Shown: positions 23,401-42,562, counted from the first letter of the stretch. The stretch is 64,000 nucleotides of DNA from Saccoglossus kowalevskii (GCF_000003605.2 NW_003125914.1:24662-88661); one strand, 5' to 3'. A program made the numbers and translations. Notes: generated from the letters alone by a model not told the origin.

Positions 23401-26400
23401 GCAATTTTCTTAATAAGAGCAGGTCTTTCAAGATGACTATCAACCTTCCTGAATAGCTTGAGTACTCGAGGTGGTTCCCATCTCGTACTTAGAAATCCCA
23501 AACATCGCGTCTTAGGCGGGTTTGTAAATAATGCATTTGCTGATTGTTTACTTTGAGGAATCGCCGAGAAATCTGGCAAAATAATCTTGTATCTTTTTTC
23601 TAGTTTCTCTTTCACCTTTGCATATTTACTGACAAACAGTTCCAGGTTTGTTCGTATGAAAGGATGCATCAATAAAACGTCAATGGTACTGTTGCAATCT
23701 CTTTTGAATTCTGCTACCGTTGCCACGTCGACTATTTCATTTAGCTTCTCTATGTCAAACGTTTCATTCAAAAACCGTGTTGACCTGGCTGCCGGCGATG
23801 ACCAGTGAGTTCTGAACCAGTTTTCTACCACAGTTCGGTTATAATAAAGCGCGAAGAACACGCCTCTACGGAAAGTACTGTAGTATACATTAGGGCCATT
23901 ATAATCAAAACGTAATGGAAAAATGTAATATCTCTGAGTGTGTTTAGCCTTGGGTGAAGTACCACGTACCTACAGAGTTAACAGTTAATAGTTAATAGAA
24001 ACCGCGAACACCATTTATTGAACATACAAGTATTATGTGTCGAGACAATATTATAATTCGGTTTGTGCATTTTTTAATTAGTCACTGTTAGGCCGTGATT
24101 GTATTTCGGGCATTTATAAATAATAATTAAATGTTTTTGTATCATTAGATCATTAAAAGAGCTCGTTTACATTATACGCAAATTTACACAGGTGTGTCGC
24201 TGAACACCGAGACAATTCAACACCAAGGCTTTACTAATAAATAAGAGCTATGAAGACGACGAGCCCATTGGTTTGGTCATGGGAAATGGACACCTGTCTA
24301 GAAATGTGTATTTCAGTTTACTATTGATAACAACACCGTAAATGTTGCTACTGTCCCTGAATTTATGACAGGTATATGGCATTTTTTAGGTTGAAACATT
24401 ACCAGGTTGAGAGTAGTACATAAATTAAATAATTTGGTAGATGGGATGGTATTGATATGCTGTTGACTGATTAAATATTTGAATTTGGTAAAATCAAAAA
24501 ACATAAAATTATATTCTGAATAAAGTGATGCGATGTCATGTCAGATTATGCATTTAATGACGTCACCTTCGAGGGTCGGCTAGTTCGACAAATTGCATAT
24601 ATACCGTAATGTTTACAAACGAGTTATTAGTTCGATATTCACTTTAATGAAACATGTATCACCGTAAAACGTTAAGTGATATGTTTTTTGTTGTGTTTAC
24701 AGTGTTCTTAATTGTCACCATATTTTCAAAAACATTAATACACTACTATTTTGATTGAAATCAAGTTTGTGGATGTTTTGAAATATAAAACTTGTATTTG
24801 AGAAGCGTGGTAAATATATACACTTCATCGCCGTCAGAAAATGGACCGTTTGTCCTTCTACGTTCCAATTTGTTAAATTATTTTTTTCCGTGAGTGTAAT
24901 GGAAGACAAGGATGAGTTGTACAATAACCTATTGTCCGAAATGTCCGAACTTTTATATTAAGTGTATGTGATCACTTATTGCTTATGCTGTTCATATCCA
25001 TACCCGCATTTCAAATTCTTCTCGAACTAATCGCTCTTTTGTGTATGGATAGTTGACAAACATTAATTAAAACCTGTCCAAAACTTCTCAGCCAATCAGT
25101 ATGCTTCATTTTCAGGCTTTAACAACAGTAAATGCCTGGTTTTAGACTATGACTTGCAAATCAAGTCAAGTTCCCGGGTTTGTATCTAGATCTGTTTTAT
25201 TAACATCTATGATGTGCACATCCCGGGGTATTTATATAGGTCATGTGACTTTGATATTTCGTCAAAGACTCAGAGTTTATCTTCGAATTCGAAACACTGA
25301 AAGCGTATTTGAGTACGCATCTAGATCTTTGGGCTATCCCGAATTTAATCATAAGTTGATCATTATGCGAAAATGGTCATAGTCATAGCAAGTTATTAAT
25401 ATGCAAATTTAATAATTTAATTTGTTGCAAGCAACATACTCCGGTATACAGATTATAGATGGATTACAGAACAAACTATGCATTGTACTAAATGACTCGG
25501 ATAATTAATCAATCCGAAGGTATGTGTTCGTAAATAGCAATTATAATCACCACGACAATATTCAAAATGGCTGCAAAACCACAGGGAGCCCAGGAACTAT
25601 AATCAACTGTACGCAGTCCCTATGAGCGGAGGGGGGGGGGGTTCGGCTGATATATTGTGTAAGAAATAGACAAGGGATGAAGGCTCCGGCGAGATCATAT
25701 TTTTAAACTGGAAAAAGCAGACGAACTGAATGAAAAATAAAATCTATAAAAAATACCAGGTTGAAGAATATTAGTTGCTCTTTCAAATTTCGCCAAAGCC
25801 TTGCCTATATTTTACCGATTACTGCAGAATAAATCAGGAAAACTACACAAATATACTCCATTTATGAATAATTAACGGTTTGCCCAAACGCACGGCACAG
25901 TTGGAGGCGTGGCCTGTTCAGAATTTGTCAAGAACCAATCCCAAGACTGGTTACGAACGATACCGAGTTTACGACTCGATTTATAGCGTCGCTCAACTGG
26001 TTCCATACAGAACAAGGAAAGGTTTATAGCTTTGCTACCAGACACACTTTCAATAGCCCACGTGTTCCCTATAAATAGTCCTAGATAGGATGATATACTC
26101 ATCGTTATTTGGACGGCAATGTGTTGAGGAAACTGAGATTATATGGGTAGCCTTGCGTCAGGTTATCCCACTGCGTTATTACGTGTTCTCACCTGAGAAA
26201 TGTCTTCGTATTTTGACGATCTGGATACCGAGTCTTGGTTGGACTCGTTGTGCTTTCCATTGTCCTTCTCCGTTCTATTAACATAAACCAAATGCCAATC
26301 TCTCTCACCCACGTTGGCACCGGTCATATTGGCGTGGGCTGCTGTATTTGACAGATCGTTTGTTGTGCCACGGATGGTGGCACCGCTAATGTTCGTCTGT

Positions 26401-26555
26401 CTGTTGCCTTCGTTGTTTTGGTAATTAGTAATGCTATACGCCGGTTTCAATGCAAAATAACTCAGAAACGGCTGCAGTATATCCATGACAACACGTATCT
26501 CAAGTATTGAGAAACACACAAAAAACAGGAGTGTTAGCTGTAGAACCCGTGTCAT
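20477..26555 (-). CDS. Gene B: O-fucosyltransferase-like type II glycosyltransferase
   Basis: Exons, minus strand: 26555-26193, 23969-23326, 21522-21375, 20928-20787, 20613-20477; they join in frame to 477 aa with stop TGA. The N-terminus MTRVLQLTLLFFVCFSILEI is a signal anchor; a stem with several NxS/T sequons follows (residues 30-121). The catalytic region starts with NGPNVYYSTFRRGVFFALYY and RTVVENWF, includes RDCNSTID and TRCLGF, and ends exon 2 with HWRNRSGE. Exon 3 has ICGRDNKPC and ISCIYVAMPPF; exon 4 RVKTLSDI and LEQEICS; exon 5 AKVFLATQHSSWSVSAVRY and the family ending WKADGVSLK. Intron phases are 0, 2, 0, 1. The intron between exons 2 and 3 contains a MITE (21644-21773). A Golgi membrane location is inferred from the anchor and stem; donor and acceptor sugars are not known. 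Confidence 0.82.
21644..21773 (+). mobile_element. MITE family 1, complete copy
   Basis: About 130 bp with inverted ends: left TTAAAGCGGGAGGGTCGTCA, right (reverse complement) TTAAAACAGGGGAGTCGTCA. Both ends carry the CACCTGCGC block. TTAA at both tips suggests TTAA target choice as in piggyBac elements (inference). It lies in intron 2 of gene B. Confidence 0.75.
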
Positions 26556-28324
26556 TGCTCAGCGATTCTGTTCGGTAACTAATATAATACAATCCGCAAA
26601 TTATTCGCTCCAATAATCACACTAGCTGTTAGCGGCAGTCTGCATCAACATCAACATCGTTTATATTTAAGCCAGCAGCAGCAACTAAATTTAGTTTTAA
26701 CAAAATATACTAACTCTCGTCAATACTGATGGCAACTAAATTACATATTTTGTATGTGTATTTAAATAAACACAACGTGCATTAAAAGGCACGAGCGGTG
26801 TATCAACAGGTATGTTTTTGTTAAGACAATTTATATTAGAATACGACTATCACGTTGGTCGCGACGCAATTTCACTATTGAACTAACTCATTAATACACA
26901 TTTATTCTCATTGATTCAAAACGTTTTTTTTTTTGTGATTTCAGTTTTTAAAATATATTAAACACGTTATGGCTCTAGTTTATGCCATACCAAAACAATT
27001 ACTGCAAACACATATACTAGCATTATCCAACTGAATATCCCATAACTGACATTGCTTACAAAGATCAAGTTAACGGCAACAATAATTCTGAACATTTGCA
27101 GTTTGCCCACGAACCGAGCATGTTGCCGAGCTCTGATACGCGTGTATTTCGACGTGTATTGTGTTAACACAAATATAGTACTGTTGAATAGCACGTCCCG
27201 TGTTCACGTGACAGGAAGAACCCAATAATTAGCATAACAAATGATTAACATATTATACGTACAAAAGTAAATTGGGATATACCGCAAATTCTAATTGTGT
27301 CGATCATGTGTCGTTATAATAGTAGTTTTGTTATTACAAACGAATTACGTTGATATTGGGTTGAGGAATTACAGTTTATTATTTTGAGGGAAGCAGCTGT
27401 AACAGAACATGCGCACATATGACAGAAATGCACACGGATAAACAGAAACCGATTTTATACTGTACATTCAGTTATTTTTAACATAATATATTAATGTAAT
27501 ATATATATTTTAATATAACTGAATATGTTTATAAATCGATTTAATTATTTTTACACAGATCTCTATTTCGGTTTGGGTAGGCGTGGGACCTTAATGATCT
27601 TTATCTTGGTCGCTATGACAATGTGTCAGATCGCGTGGTAAAGGTCGTACATCTGCTACACCTTGCAGGCGGCAGGGCAATCCCACGTACAGGCCTGTAA
27701 ACATCGCTGGTGGAATGGACGTGCTCTGCGAGCATATCCTAAAGATATACGCTATCACAAGTTCATAACTATTTATTTAGAGACTGACGTCGTTATTATC
27801 GCTACCGTGACCGTTAATTTTAGTTCGCTACACCCCAGTGTCAGAAAGACCGTAGAATTCACTACAGGGGTAATTATGCACAGTCTTCATAAAATGCCGA
27901 CCTTTGAGTTGTTTCCTATTACAAAGGCACGGTCTTCTGATTTCAACCTCGGTCACTTTTTTCGTATTTCACTGCCCATTATTGTGAGTTATAAATCACC
28001 ACTGTCAGAATTGGAGGTTTTCATGACGTCATAGCTTTATCTTATTACACGATAATATACCGTAAACCTCTATTCGAAAAATCATTTCAATAAAAGATCT
28101 CTTATTTAACGAAATTTGCATAATTCTAGATGTCTTGGTGCAGATTTATAACAATTGAAAACCACTTAGTGTCTATATAGACCAATCTACATTAAATATC
28201 ATGTTTCAAGTCAAATTTCTATGTTCTTATAAAGTGTTCTATGTGCATACGACCTTGTTCTCATGAACTTCTGAGATTTGAATGTAGATCACTGATATGT
28301 ACGATGAAACAATGATAAAGTTTT
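26556..28324. other. Upstream region of gene B
   Basis: Presumed promoter of gene B next to 26556, then AT-rich sequence. A 123-codon open frame at 27663-28034 has no recognisable motif and is probably chance. Confidence 0.45.
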
Positions 28325-28400
28325 ACTGTGTTACTGTTCGAACTCTGGCTCACATAACGGCAGTCTGACAGACACGCTGCCCATTGTGCTAACTAAAATA
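28325..28400 (-). repeat. tRNA-like fragment, possible SINE head
   Basis: On the minus strand TAGCACAATGG (A-box-like) is followed 40 bp later by GAGTTCGAAC (B-box-like). The acceptor stem does not pair, so it is not a working tRNA; it resembles the head of a tRNA-derived SINE. No second copy was found in the window. Confidence 0.3.
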
Positions 28401-28518
28401 AAATTCAGAGAAGGGATTAGATGCAGTAGGATATTCGGCTTCCTCTCATACATTATTTTCACATTCCCCTCATCCAAGATAAGGATTTTCAACACAATAG
28501 GTGATTTTCCGTACAATT

Positions 28519-28824
28519 GCGAGATCTCGCGAGATGCATGAAAGACGCGCGTCGAACGTCTGCCGCAAAAATCGAACGATTTGATTTTGAACTAGAATTT
28601 CTTTATTTCGTAGCTTACATTGACCGGCCGATCTTCGACAGAGGAATATTGCTTCCGAATACCCTTACTTAATCGAAATTGCCTACCATCAAATGTGGAC
28701 AGCACATCATTAAGCATGGAAATGTCCCCGAATCCCACGCGATGTTGACGCCACTACGACGCTATGACCTTTGTTTGTCCTGTTTTTACGTTCGATTTCA
28801 CGCATAATGCGTGATTCTCGCAGT
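28519..28824 (+). mobile_element. MITE family 2, copy 1
   Basis: About 305 bp, alignable over its whole length with 49327-49640. Shared blocks include GAACGTCTGCCGC, AAGCATGGAAAT and GACCTTTGTTTGTCCTG. The right end reversed (CACTGCGAGAATCACGCATT) resembles the left end of the second copy (ACTGCGAGATTTCGCGTGAT), so short terminal inverted repeats are likely. No coding capacity. Confidence 0.65.
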
Positions 28825-28844
28825 GAACGGAAAATGGTCTATTG

Positions 28845-29291
28845 TTAAACCGGTACTGCTGTATGGGGCTGAAACATGGCGAACCACCGTAAAACACTTT
28901 CTAGAAAGATCCAGATGTTCATAAATGTTTTCATAGGAAGAATACTGAAAATACGGTATCCAGATATGATTGATCAGCAACCAGGAGTTGTGGGAAAGAA
29001 TGAGTCAACAGCCCATATTTCAAAGACGTTGACGTTGGCTGGGACATACCCTACGAAAACCAATTCAAAACATCGCAAGGGCAGCACTGACATGGAACCC
29101 ACAGGTAAAAAAAGAAAACGGGACCTTCCAAAAAAAAAAACACCTAGCAACGGAACCTAGAGGATGATGTCCGGAAGCTGGGCTATACCTGGGAAGAAGC
29201 GGAAAAACTGGCACAGGACCGGCCTGGTTGGAGGAATCTTGTTGGTGGCCTATGTCCCAAGAGGGATGATAGGCATAACTAACTAACTCAT
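28845..29291 (+). mobile_element. LINE 3' remnant, RTE-like
   Basis: Encodes the C-terminal end of an RTE-type ORF2 with frame shifts: LLYGAETWRTTVKTLSRKI, ILKIRYPDMI, then the closing segment GGLCPKRDDRHN and a stop at 29280-29282, followed by a TAAC/ACTA tail (TAACTAACTAACT). The order LYGxETW, RILKIxxPD, GGLCPxRDDR is that of the RTE/BovB family terminus. 5'-truncated and dead; it lies between genes C and B. Confidence 0.75.
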
Positions 29292-30326
29292 CCAAGATGG
29301 CGCTGTGAATGATCGAATTAATTATTGTTTAAATATCAATTTAAGCAAGGAAGGGAATGCACGCAATAATTATATTTAAGTCAGTATCTCTGTCCGAGCA
29401 TTGTTATCACGCTATATGGGCAGTGCGGAGTCTTTTAATTATACCATGAACTGTCATGGAAATTAAATACACGTGTAGTGAACGCGTATATTTCAGTCAC
29501 GCGTAGACTTCTCATTTCAAGTTCAGCTTGATACATCATTTGAATATAATTACTAAATTTCGATCGATCTTATGAGTTTATCAAATATTATATAAAACAA
29601 ATAAACGAATACACTTGGCTATCCAAGCGTTAGATGATCAGAGAAAGATACGAATAACATTATCTGAGAACTTAAATTAAAAATATGTTAAGCTTGTTTA
29701 GCGTTGCGGTTTCCCGATTGAGCTAGCTATTATACACGCACCAATTTTTATATAGTAAAAGCTAAACTACAACCTGTGTAAAAAGTTGCACATTGGAAGA
29801 AGATTTCTAGGTTTGTTATGATCGATTGTTATTTTGAGGTTCACTAAATCATAGTGAATTACCTAAATACCTAGATTATTTAAACTAATTCAAAAATGCT
29901 TCTCAGTGCATTCGCATTGAGAAAATATATCCCGTTTTGAATGTGCAAATTTAAAAGAAATCACCGAGATAGTATTGCAATGTAGTCTGTAGGAAAGACG
30001 GTGAAACTCAAACTGCAACTTTTCGAACAATGCCGCCAAATGTTGTGTCCCAAGCAAGAAACAATTTAAAAATCGTCTTTTGTACAAAGAAATTCGCGCT
30101 AATCAAATATTTAAAAAGACAGTTAAATTTAACCAAAAGTTAAATTCTGCCTAATAGTGCAGTGCAAACAAAACAGCTTGACTGACAAATATGCAAATAA
30201 ATTTATTATACCTTTGAAGTGAAGATTACACAGAGTGTATATAAACAAAAGTAATTTAGCACATGTAGCTTGAACTAGTCCTTGACTGTCAACACAAAAC
30301 TTATTAACAATATCTAAATATCTGAT
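29292..30326. other. Intergenic, nothing recognised
   Basis: AT-rich sequence, no coding or repeat signal that I can name. Confidence 0.5.
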
Positions 30327-30486
30327 GTTAAAGCGGGAGTCACCTACGCATGCGTCAGGTGGGCATAGCGTGTGATTGTTTACAAACAAGCGTCTACCCA
30401 TGAGCCTTTGCGTTTTAGCCTGTGTTGTTATCGTCGCTTGGGACTCAATTCCCGCGCTTGCGCAGGTGACGACCCCCTCGCTTTAA
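30327..30486 (-). mobile_element. MITE family 1, longest copy, reverse orientation
   Basis: About 160 bp. Ends are TTAAAGCGGGAGTCACCTAC and (reversed) TTAAAGCGAGGGGGTCGTCA. The core CGCTTGGGACTCAATTCC and the block CCATGAGCCTTTGCG are the reverse complements of blocks in the other copies. TTAA is present at both tips. Confidence 0.75.
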
Positions 30487-30898
30487 AATCAACGACAAAT
30501 GTTATTCAAACTTTTTGTCAACGAGATACGAACTCATATACCACATACCAAGCAGATCTTGCATGTATTCAAGTAACAACATTTTTACGTGTGTAAGGCA
30601 TATTCATTTTTGCCCTGTGACTGTTTGGCAGAGGTGGTAGCCGAGAAGTAGTGGCGGACTTGTCTAATCATATTTTTGGCAATATATTTTATAATATTGT
30701 TCGGTACCTGTAGACCTATAGTCGAATTATGGTTTATCATAAAGTGAATATGCTAAGTTTGCAGGACACATGTACACAGCAGTATTTGTTTTATGAAAGA
30801 TCAAAACCACTAATACGCATGCATAGTGATTGTCATTGTACGTACTAAAACAACCATTGCACATGCGTATTTGATAGTTTTGTTTGTTTCAACGAATG

Positions 30899-31996
30899 AG
30901 TTGAGTGTTGCTCAGTGATCCGGTTTTTGTATTTGAAAGGACGCACACCAAAGGAGACTTTTGATGAAATGAAAGAAACTTATGGTGATGATGCCCCGTC
31001 ATATGATCTTGTAAAACGCTGGCATCGTGAATTCAAACATGGCCGGAAGTCTGTGGAAACAGCTTCCAGACCTCGTCGTCCCCTTCTGCCATTGATGAGG
31101 CATCTGTCCGTCAAGTTGAGGCAGCCATATTGGAAGATCGACGCATTACTGTTCGCCAATTAGCCTAAGAGGTCAAAATTAGTACATGGTCTGTGGAAAC
31201 TATCATTCATGACCATTTGCATATGCATGAGGTGTCATGTTGCTCACACCTTTCCAGAAGCAAGAACGCGTCGAGTGCCCGAGGATGAATTTGGAGATGT
31301 GCCAAGAAGATGCTTCAAAGTTTTTCAAAAGACTGATTACACAGGATGAAACTTGGGTCCATCACTATGATCCAGAGACCAAAGCCCAGTCAATGCAGTG
31401 GAAACACTTGGACTCACCACCTCCTAAGAAGGCAAGGGTGCAGTCCTCCGCTGGCAAGGTCATGCTCACAGTCTTCTGGAACCAGGACGGAGTAGTGATA
31501 ATAGATTTCTTGGAATAGGGTACCACAATTACAGGAGCCTATTACACTTCACTTTTGATGAAATTAAGAGAAGATATTAAAATCAAGGTGCGGGGCAAGA
31601 TCAGCAAAGGTATTCTCCTCCTGCAGGACAACGCTCCGGTCCACAACTCGCATGTCGCCAGATCAGAAGCACGGGCGTGTGGCTATGAAATCCTCCCCAT
31701 CCCCTTACTCTCCTGACCTTGCACTCTCTGATTTTCATTTCTTCCTAGCCATGAAGTTGTTTTTGAAAGGAAAGTGTTTCCCAGATGAAGCAGCCTTGAT
31801 TTCCGAAGTTACGACGTGGTTGGAAGACCAACTAGGGTGTTCTACAAGAACGGTGTCCAGAGCTGCATCAATCGATGGGAGAAATGCATAACTCTGGGTG
31901 GTTCCTATGTAGAGAAAGACTAATAACTGTGCCAAGTTTCATTAATCTCCTGCTATGGGAAATGGGTCGGGGGCATTACTTATTGAACGCCCCTCG
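30899..31996 (+). mobile_element. Mariner transposon 1, 5'-truncated, dead
   Basis: Three transposase pieces in different frames: 30915-31163 (helix-turn-helix part, FLYLKGRTPKETFDEMKE, DLVKRWHREFKHGR), 31237-31518 (DETWVHHYDPETKAQSMQW with the first catalytic Asp, then GKVMLTVFW), and 31652-31891 (SPDLALSDFHFF with the third Asp). The second Asp is in LLQDNAPVHNS around 31621. Spacing fits the D,D34D pattern of mariner. The right terminal repeat ends GAACGCCCCTCG at 31996 before TA; the left terminal repeat is absent. It lies 264 bp from the end of gene C, in opposite orientation. Confidence 0.85.
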
Positions 31997-32150
31997 TAGA
32001 GAGAAGTTATTGTACTGCGTACCACATAGAGAGAAGTGATCCATCGACCACAACAGACAGGGAGTGATTACATCGTCATCGGTCACATCAGACAGGGAGT
32101 GATTGCACTACTTAGTTCAGACATGAAGTGATTACATTATGGTCCAAGAA
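31997..32150 (+). repeat. Degenerate short tandem repeat next to mariner 1
   Basis: Four to five imperfect units of about 30-37 bp built on AGACAGGGAGTGATTACAT-like or AGAGAGAAGTGAT-like sequence, immediately after the mariner right end. Confidence 0.5.
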
Positions 32151-32259
32151 AGAAAATAAGTGCAATCACTTTCTAAGATAGGAAATGATGACACCTATTA
32201 ATATTACACCTATTACGTATTATAAGATTGAATCGCACAAGTTTTTATTTCACATGGTG

Positions 32260-38400
<6,141 letters not shown>

Positions 38401-40407
38401 AATATCTTTCTGTCCACAGAGATTGTTAGATTTATCTTGAATTCACTGTACAGTTGAGTATAATACAACTATCGCACGCGACTTCCCGGAAGAGTCAGAG
38501 GTTAGAGGTCAGTTTTGATATTGTACGTTGAATATTATTGCCATTCATTCATATGATATGTGAACCTTGTGTCATGTTGATGTCATTGTCCGAAGACGTT
38601 TCAATTTGATACCTTGGCGTGGCACCATGGAGGCTGTGAGTCCGATTCCTTTGCTGTCGATCAGTCCCAATACAATGTTCCTGTCTTCATAGCGCACGAA
38701 CAAATCGTAGTACTATACACGTATTATTTATTCGCTGCGTTTTATTTATTTTTTTACTGACAAGAAAATGTGCTAAATTATAAACCAGGCAATATACAAT
38801 GTAGTCGCATAATGTATTGCTGCTTTCACAGACAAGAGAATTTAAAACCTAGTGAATACCAAACCCGCTGAAATTAAAACCAGTGAATATTTTTCCCTCT
38901 AAATTATTTTTGTTGGAGAGGTGAGATAGCTATTGTGTTACGAGTAATTAAAAATATGACAACCAAGAAAAGCCGGGAATTAGCATGTTTGTGTTTGCCG
39001 CTTCATCCATGTTTTAATTAATATTATAAATAAAACTTGACATTTATTCGAAAATGACTTTAAATTAGTATTACTAATTTTCATATATAATATATTCACA
39101 AATTCAGTTTATATTTCAAAATAAATTTGCTTTCCTTTTTTGTTTGCATTATATTTTTATGCCCGTACAACCGTGATCTGTGACACATGATTCCCCAAAT
39201 CAGCTGACGAGTTATAGGAATGCCGCGTAGAATCTAGCTGTACCCCACGCCTTGGTCAATATACTGTATAGTATATATAAAATTGAGTCTTTTAGCTTTA
39301 CTACATGTTATATGTAGCTGCACAGCACCAGCTTGTGACCGGTGTACATGCATCAAAGACAGTTTAGACTTTTTCCCGTTATTCGTGTTGTCAAAATCCT
39401 TGTGATAAATTCCTTGATGCATAAACAGTGCAGTTTCACGTTGTGTGTATTATTTTATGAATTCCTTATAGTTCTATTACGATCATCGTCCCGTTATTTT
39501 CAAAAACGACATCAACGAACGCGAGTATTACAGTGTCTGTTTACATTTCAAACATGTATGTAGGAAGGACCGTTTTCGATAAAAAAGGCCTTTCTCTCCT
39601 TGAAAGCAAAAGTTGGGGCTAAACGTACTTATCATTGTTTATAAAGAATTTATTATGTTTTTAGCAAGGTATCGAATAAACAGGCAATGTGGAATGGATA
39701 GTATCATTGGTTGGAGGGTGAGAAGTCATTTTGAGTTATTCTTAATGATTAGGGTTAGAGCTTTTTAGTTGAAATAATTTCATCAAGCTATGTGTCAGTT
39801 AAAATGTTTTTACTATTTTTTTTAACAAATAACACTTAATATTAATCACCTAGATTGATTGGAGGTAATTCCCAACTTCATGGACACTAATCACACACCT
39901 ATGCAAACGACTATTCCATCACCTAACGTATATTATGTATACATAGTTCAATAATACGACAACATAAACAGAGTAATGCGATCTCAATATTACATGACAT
40001 TTTACAGAACTGACGTATATTTGATTTTTTTTTTCGAGTTTGGAGTTGAAAAGTAACAGACAATCAACACATGTTGCGCTATGATAGTAAACATGTGAAA
40101 GGATGCGTTGAGAACAACCCATATATTGAGTATTGAGCATTCTTTGTAATTTAAAAAAGTAATACTTTTAACCATATTTCTTCATAAAAGTAAGTAAACG
40201 GTGTGAGAATCAGACAAGAATGGCTACTAATTAGACTATAAGTTGACTTGTATCTTCCTCATAATGGAGAGTGCAGCAATTATTAAATGTGCTCGCCCGG
40301 GAGATTTTTTGCGTCACAAATTCCAAATAAATGTAATAATATTCACTACTGAAAAAAATAAATAAAACATAAATAAAATAAATGCAAATAAAGCCATTGG
40401 GAATAAT
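38401..40407. other. Upstream region of gene C
   Basis: Presumed promoter of gene C next to 38401 (an ETS-like CTTCCCGGAAG lies at about 38481), then AT-rich sequence. No coding or repeat signal recognised. Confidence 0.45.
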
Positions 40408-41107
40408 TATAGGAGATTATACTGTCATGAATTTGTTTTTGCGTATCTGTTAACCGACTTAATTAACTGATTATTAGCGAATTGCTGTGTTATGTCTGTC
40501 ATCGTTTAGGTTTATTTGAAGTTTTGGACGGAACTTGGCTCAGTGATTTGGAACTAATTACAAGATACCGTCGCTATTCTGACATCCGTAGTTATTAATG
40601 TAGTGAACGATTAATCAAAAGATATGACGTATTCAGTACTTAGTGTGATTGGCTTTATGATTGAAGGTTACGCCCTAGAGTCTTTTTACTGCTTTGTAAT
40701 TGGTTAGGGTTTTGAAAATGAATAAAGAGAGTTTGAGTTGGTCTTGGCGAGTACAGCACGATAGACGCAGAAGAGAGAGAGAGTGCAGTCCTGGAGAGTC
40801 CGAGAGAGTCTAGGGGGCGAGCCTTGAGGCAGTCCAGTCTTGGGCGAGTCTTGGTTCAGCCTTGCGAGAGTCTTGGGGACTTTTCCCCAGGGCGCTGTGT
40901 CTGGTAGAGTGCTCGATTGACCGACTAAGACGAGAGCTGAAACGTATTTCGTTGTGTGTGCCTTATTTGACTGTAAAGTTAAAGTGACTTTCCCGATCCC
41001 GTACCTCAAGGGGACGAGATAGAGAGACGAGACGAGATTCCCCCCTGACAAGTGTGGAGAACCCTGTGGAGAAGAATTTACCCCTGATAATACTATAGGA
41101 GATTATA
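40408..41107. mobile_element. 672-bp insertion with 14-bp flanking direct repeats, type unknown
   Basis: The 14-mer TATAGGAGATTATA occurs at 40408-40421 and again at 41094-41107. The enclosed DNA is richer in GC than its surroundings from about 40730 and contains AATAAAG followed by a GAGAGTC/GAGTCTTGG-rich stretch. A flanking repeat of this length suits a target-site duplication of a LINE-mobilised retroposon. A solitary LTR is an alternative suggested by the polyadenylation-like signal, but its ends do not fit that well. I cannot assign a family. Confidence 0.4.
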
Positions 41108-42562
41108 AGGCAAATACACTCCTTGTACCTGTACACAAATGAAGTAGCAGTTGATAAAAGATTATGCCAGATTAACATGAAGAGAGAAATAAAAAATGTA
41201 GTTTTACTATTTTTGTGGAAACGTTATAGCATGGAATTTCAAGGAAACAACGCTAGCTAGGATTGAACAGTGACAGTGATTCTGAGACAGGATATTATGC
41301 CGACAACGAGCATTACATTGCTTGCCAAACAATTACGTCTGAAGCAGTTAACGCGAAATGTTTGAAATAAACCTATTTTGTACTCACATGTCGAAATATA
41401 CCGATTGAAAATGCTGTGTGTATATCAATATGTTAATTATACAAACTGAATTTCTAATGATTGGCTATGTTTAATTTATAGTGGTTGGTGATTTGTCCAC
41501 TGATTTGTTGGTGACTTCACTTACTGGTTATTATTATGTTGAAAATGAATGGTGAATTGTGATTGGACTATTCAAATTGTGGTGAGTGATGATTGCTGTT
41601 CCGGCCACTACGTATAAAATGGGGTAGCGGATTGAAGAAAAAGCAAAAATGTCTTTTATTATGTTTATTATTCCCAAACTTTTTATCTTTCTCAATTTAA
41701 TTTGTCTCATTTGAGAAATAAGAATAAAAAAAAGCGTTTTTTTTACTGAAGCTGTCATGTCACTCGTATTCGTCCTATGAGTTGGGACATGTAAATGTCA
41801 CATGTCGGTTATCGGTCATTTTGAATATTTAAAATTAAATATTGCTTGTCTGGTGTTTGCTTAGTTTGAGCATCTTCTACCTCGACATTCAAATCGTAAA
41901 GCAAAGTCGAATTGTAACTGTAAATATTTCTTGATTCCTTTCAGTAGTAGTTGTGTAGTAACATGATGCGATAGACGTGGATCACCTTGAATGAAATAAT
42001 AAAAACATATGCGACCATATTATGTACGGCATCCTCGTATTGTGTGTTTGCGTATATGTACAATACATTAGGATTATTATGCCAGTGCCGTGCATTATAA
42101 TAGAATGATACTGTACACGTTTTCTAGGTATTTTAAACAAAAACGGTTGTTTAGTTATTTCAATCCGTACAAATTTCAGACCTCTATTACTATAATGAAT
42201 TTTATGGCCATTTAAATTGAAACAAACCGCTATGCAAATTAGTTCTAATCATGCTATGAAATACCATCTTTAAATGAATTTAATATAAAGAACCGCTTAC
42301 TTAATAAGCTTCGAATTTGGATCCATAATGTGTCCAACATGTATCTCATCAAATCTGCCCTGTTCTCATTTTATAGTTCAATTGTATCGCTTTTTAAGGT
42401 GACCAAAAGGAAAAAAAAACAAGAATTAGTATAATTGTAATTGGGGCATTCTCCGGAATTTACTAAGCATGTAATTATGGCAATTACACAATTAAAAAAA
42501 GTTTTGATACAGAAGAATGTGATCACAAATATTTAGTAAACCTTTGTAGACTATAGGCCAAA
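41108..42562. other. Intergenic, nothing recognised
   Basis: AT-rich sequence between the 672-bp insertion and mariner 2; no coding signal that I can support. Confidence 0.5.

Noticed and set aside
27663-28034. 123-codon open frame in intergenic DNA
   Set aside because: No recognisable motif, no splice context and no paralogue in the window; likely chance.
30630-30665. tRNA-Ser-like 5' half (GGTGGTAGCCGAGAAGTAGT)
   Set aside because: No matching 3' half or B box at the proper distance.
40704-41051. 115-codon minus-strand open frame inside the 672-bp insertion
   Set aside because: It follows the repetitive GAGTC-rich stretch; no known domain, so treated as non-coding.
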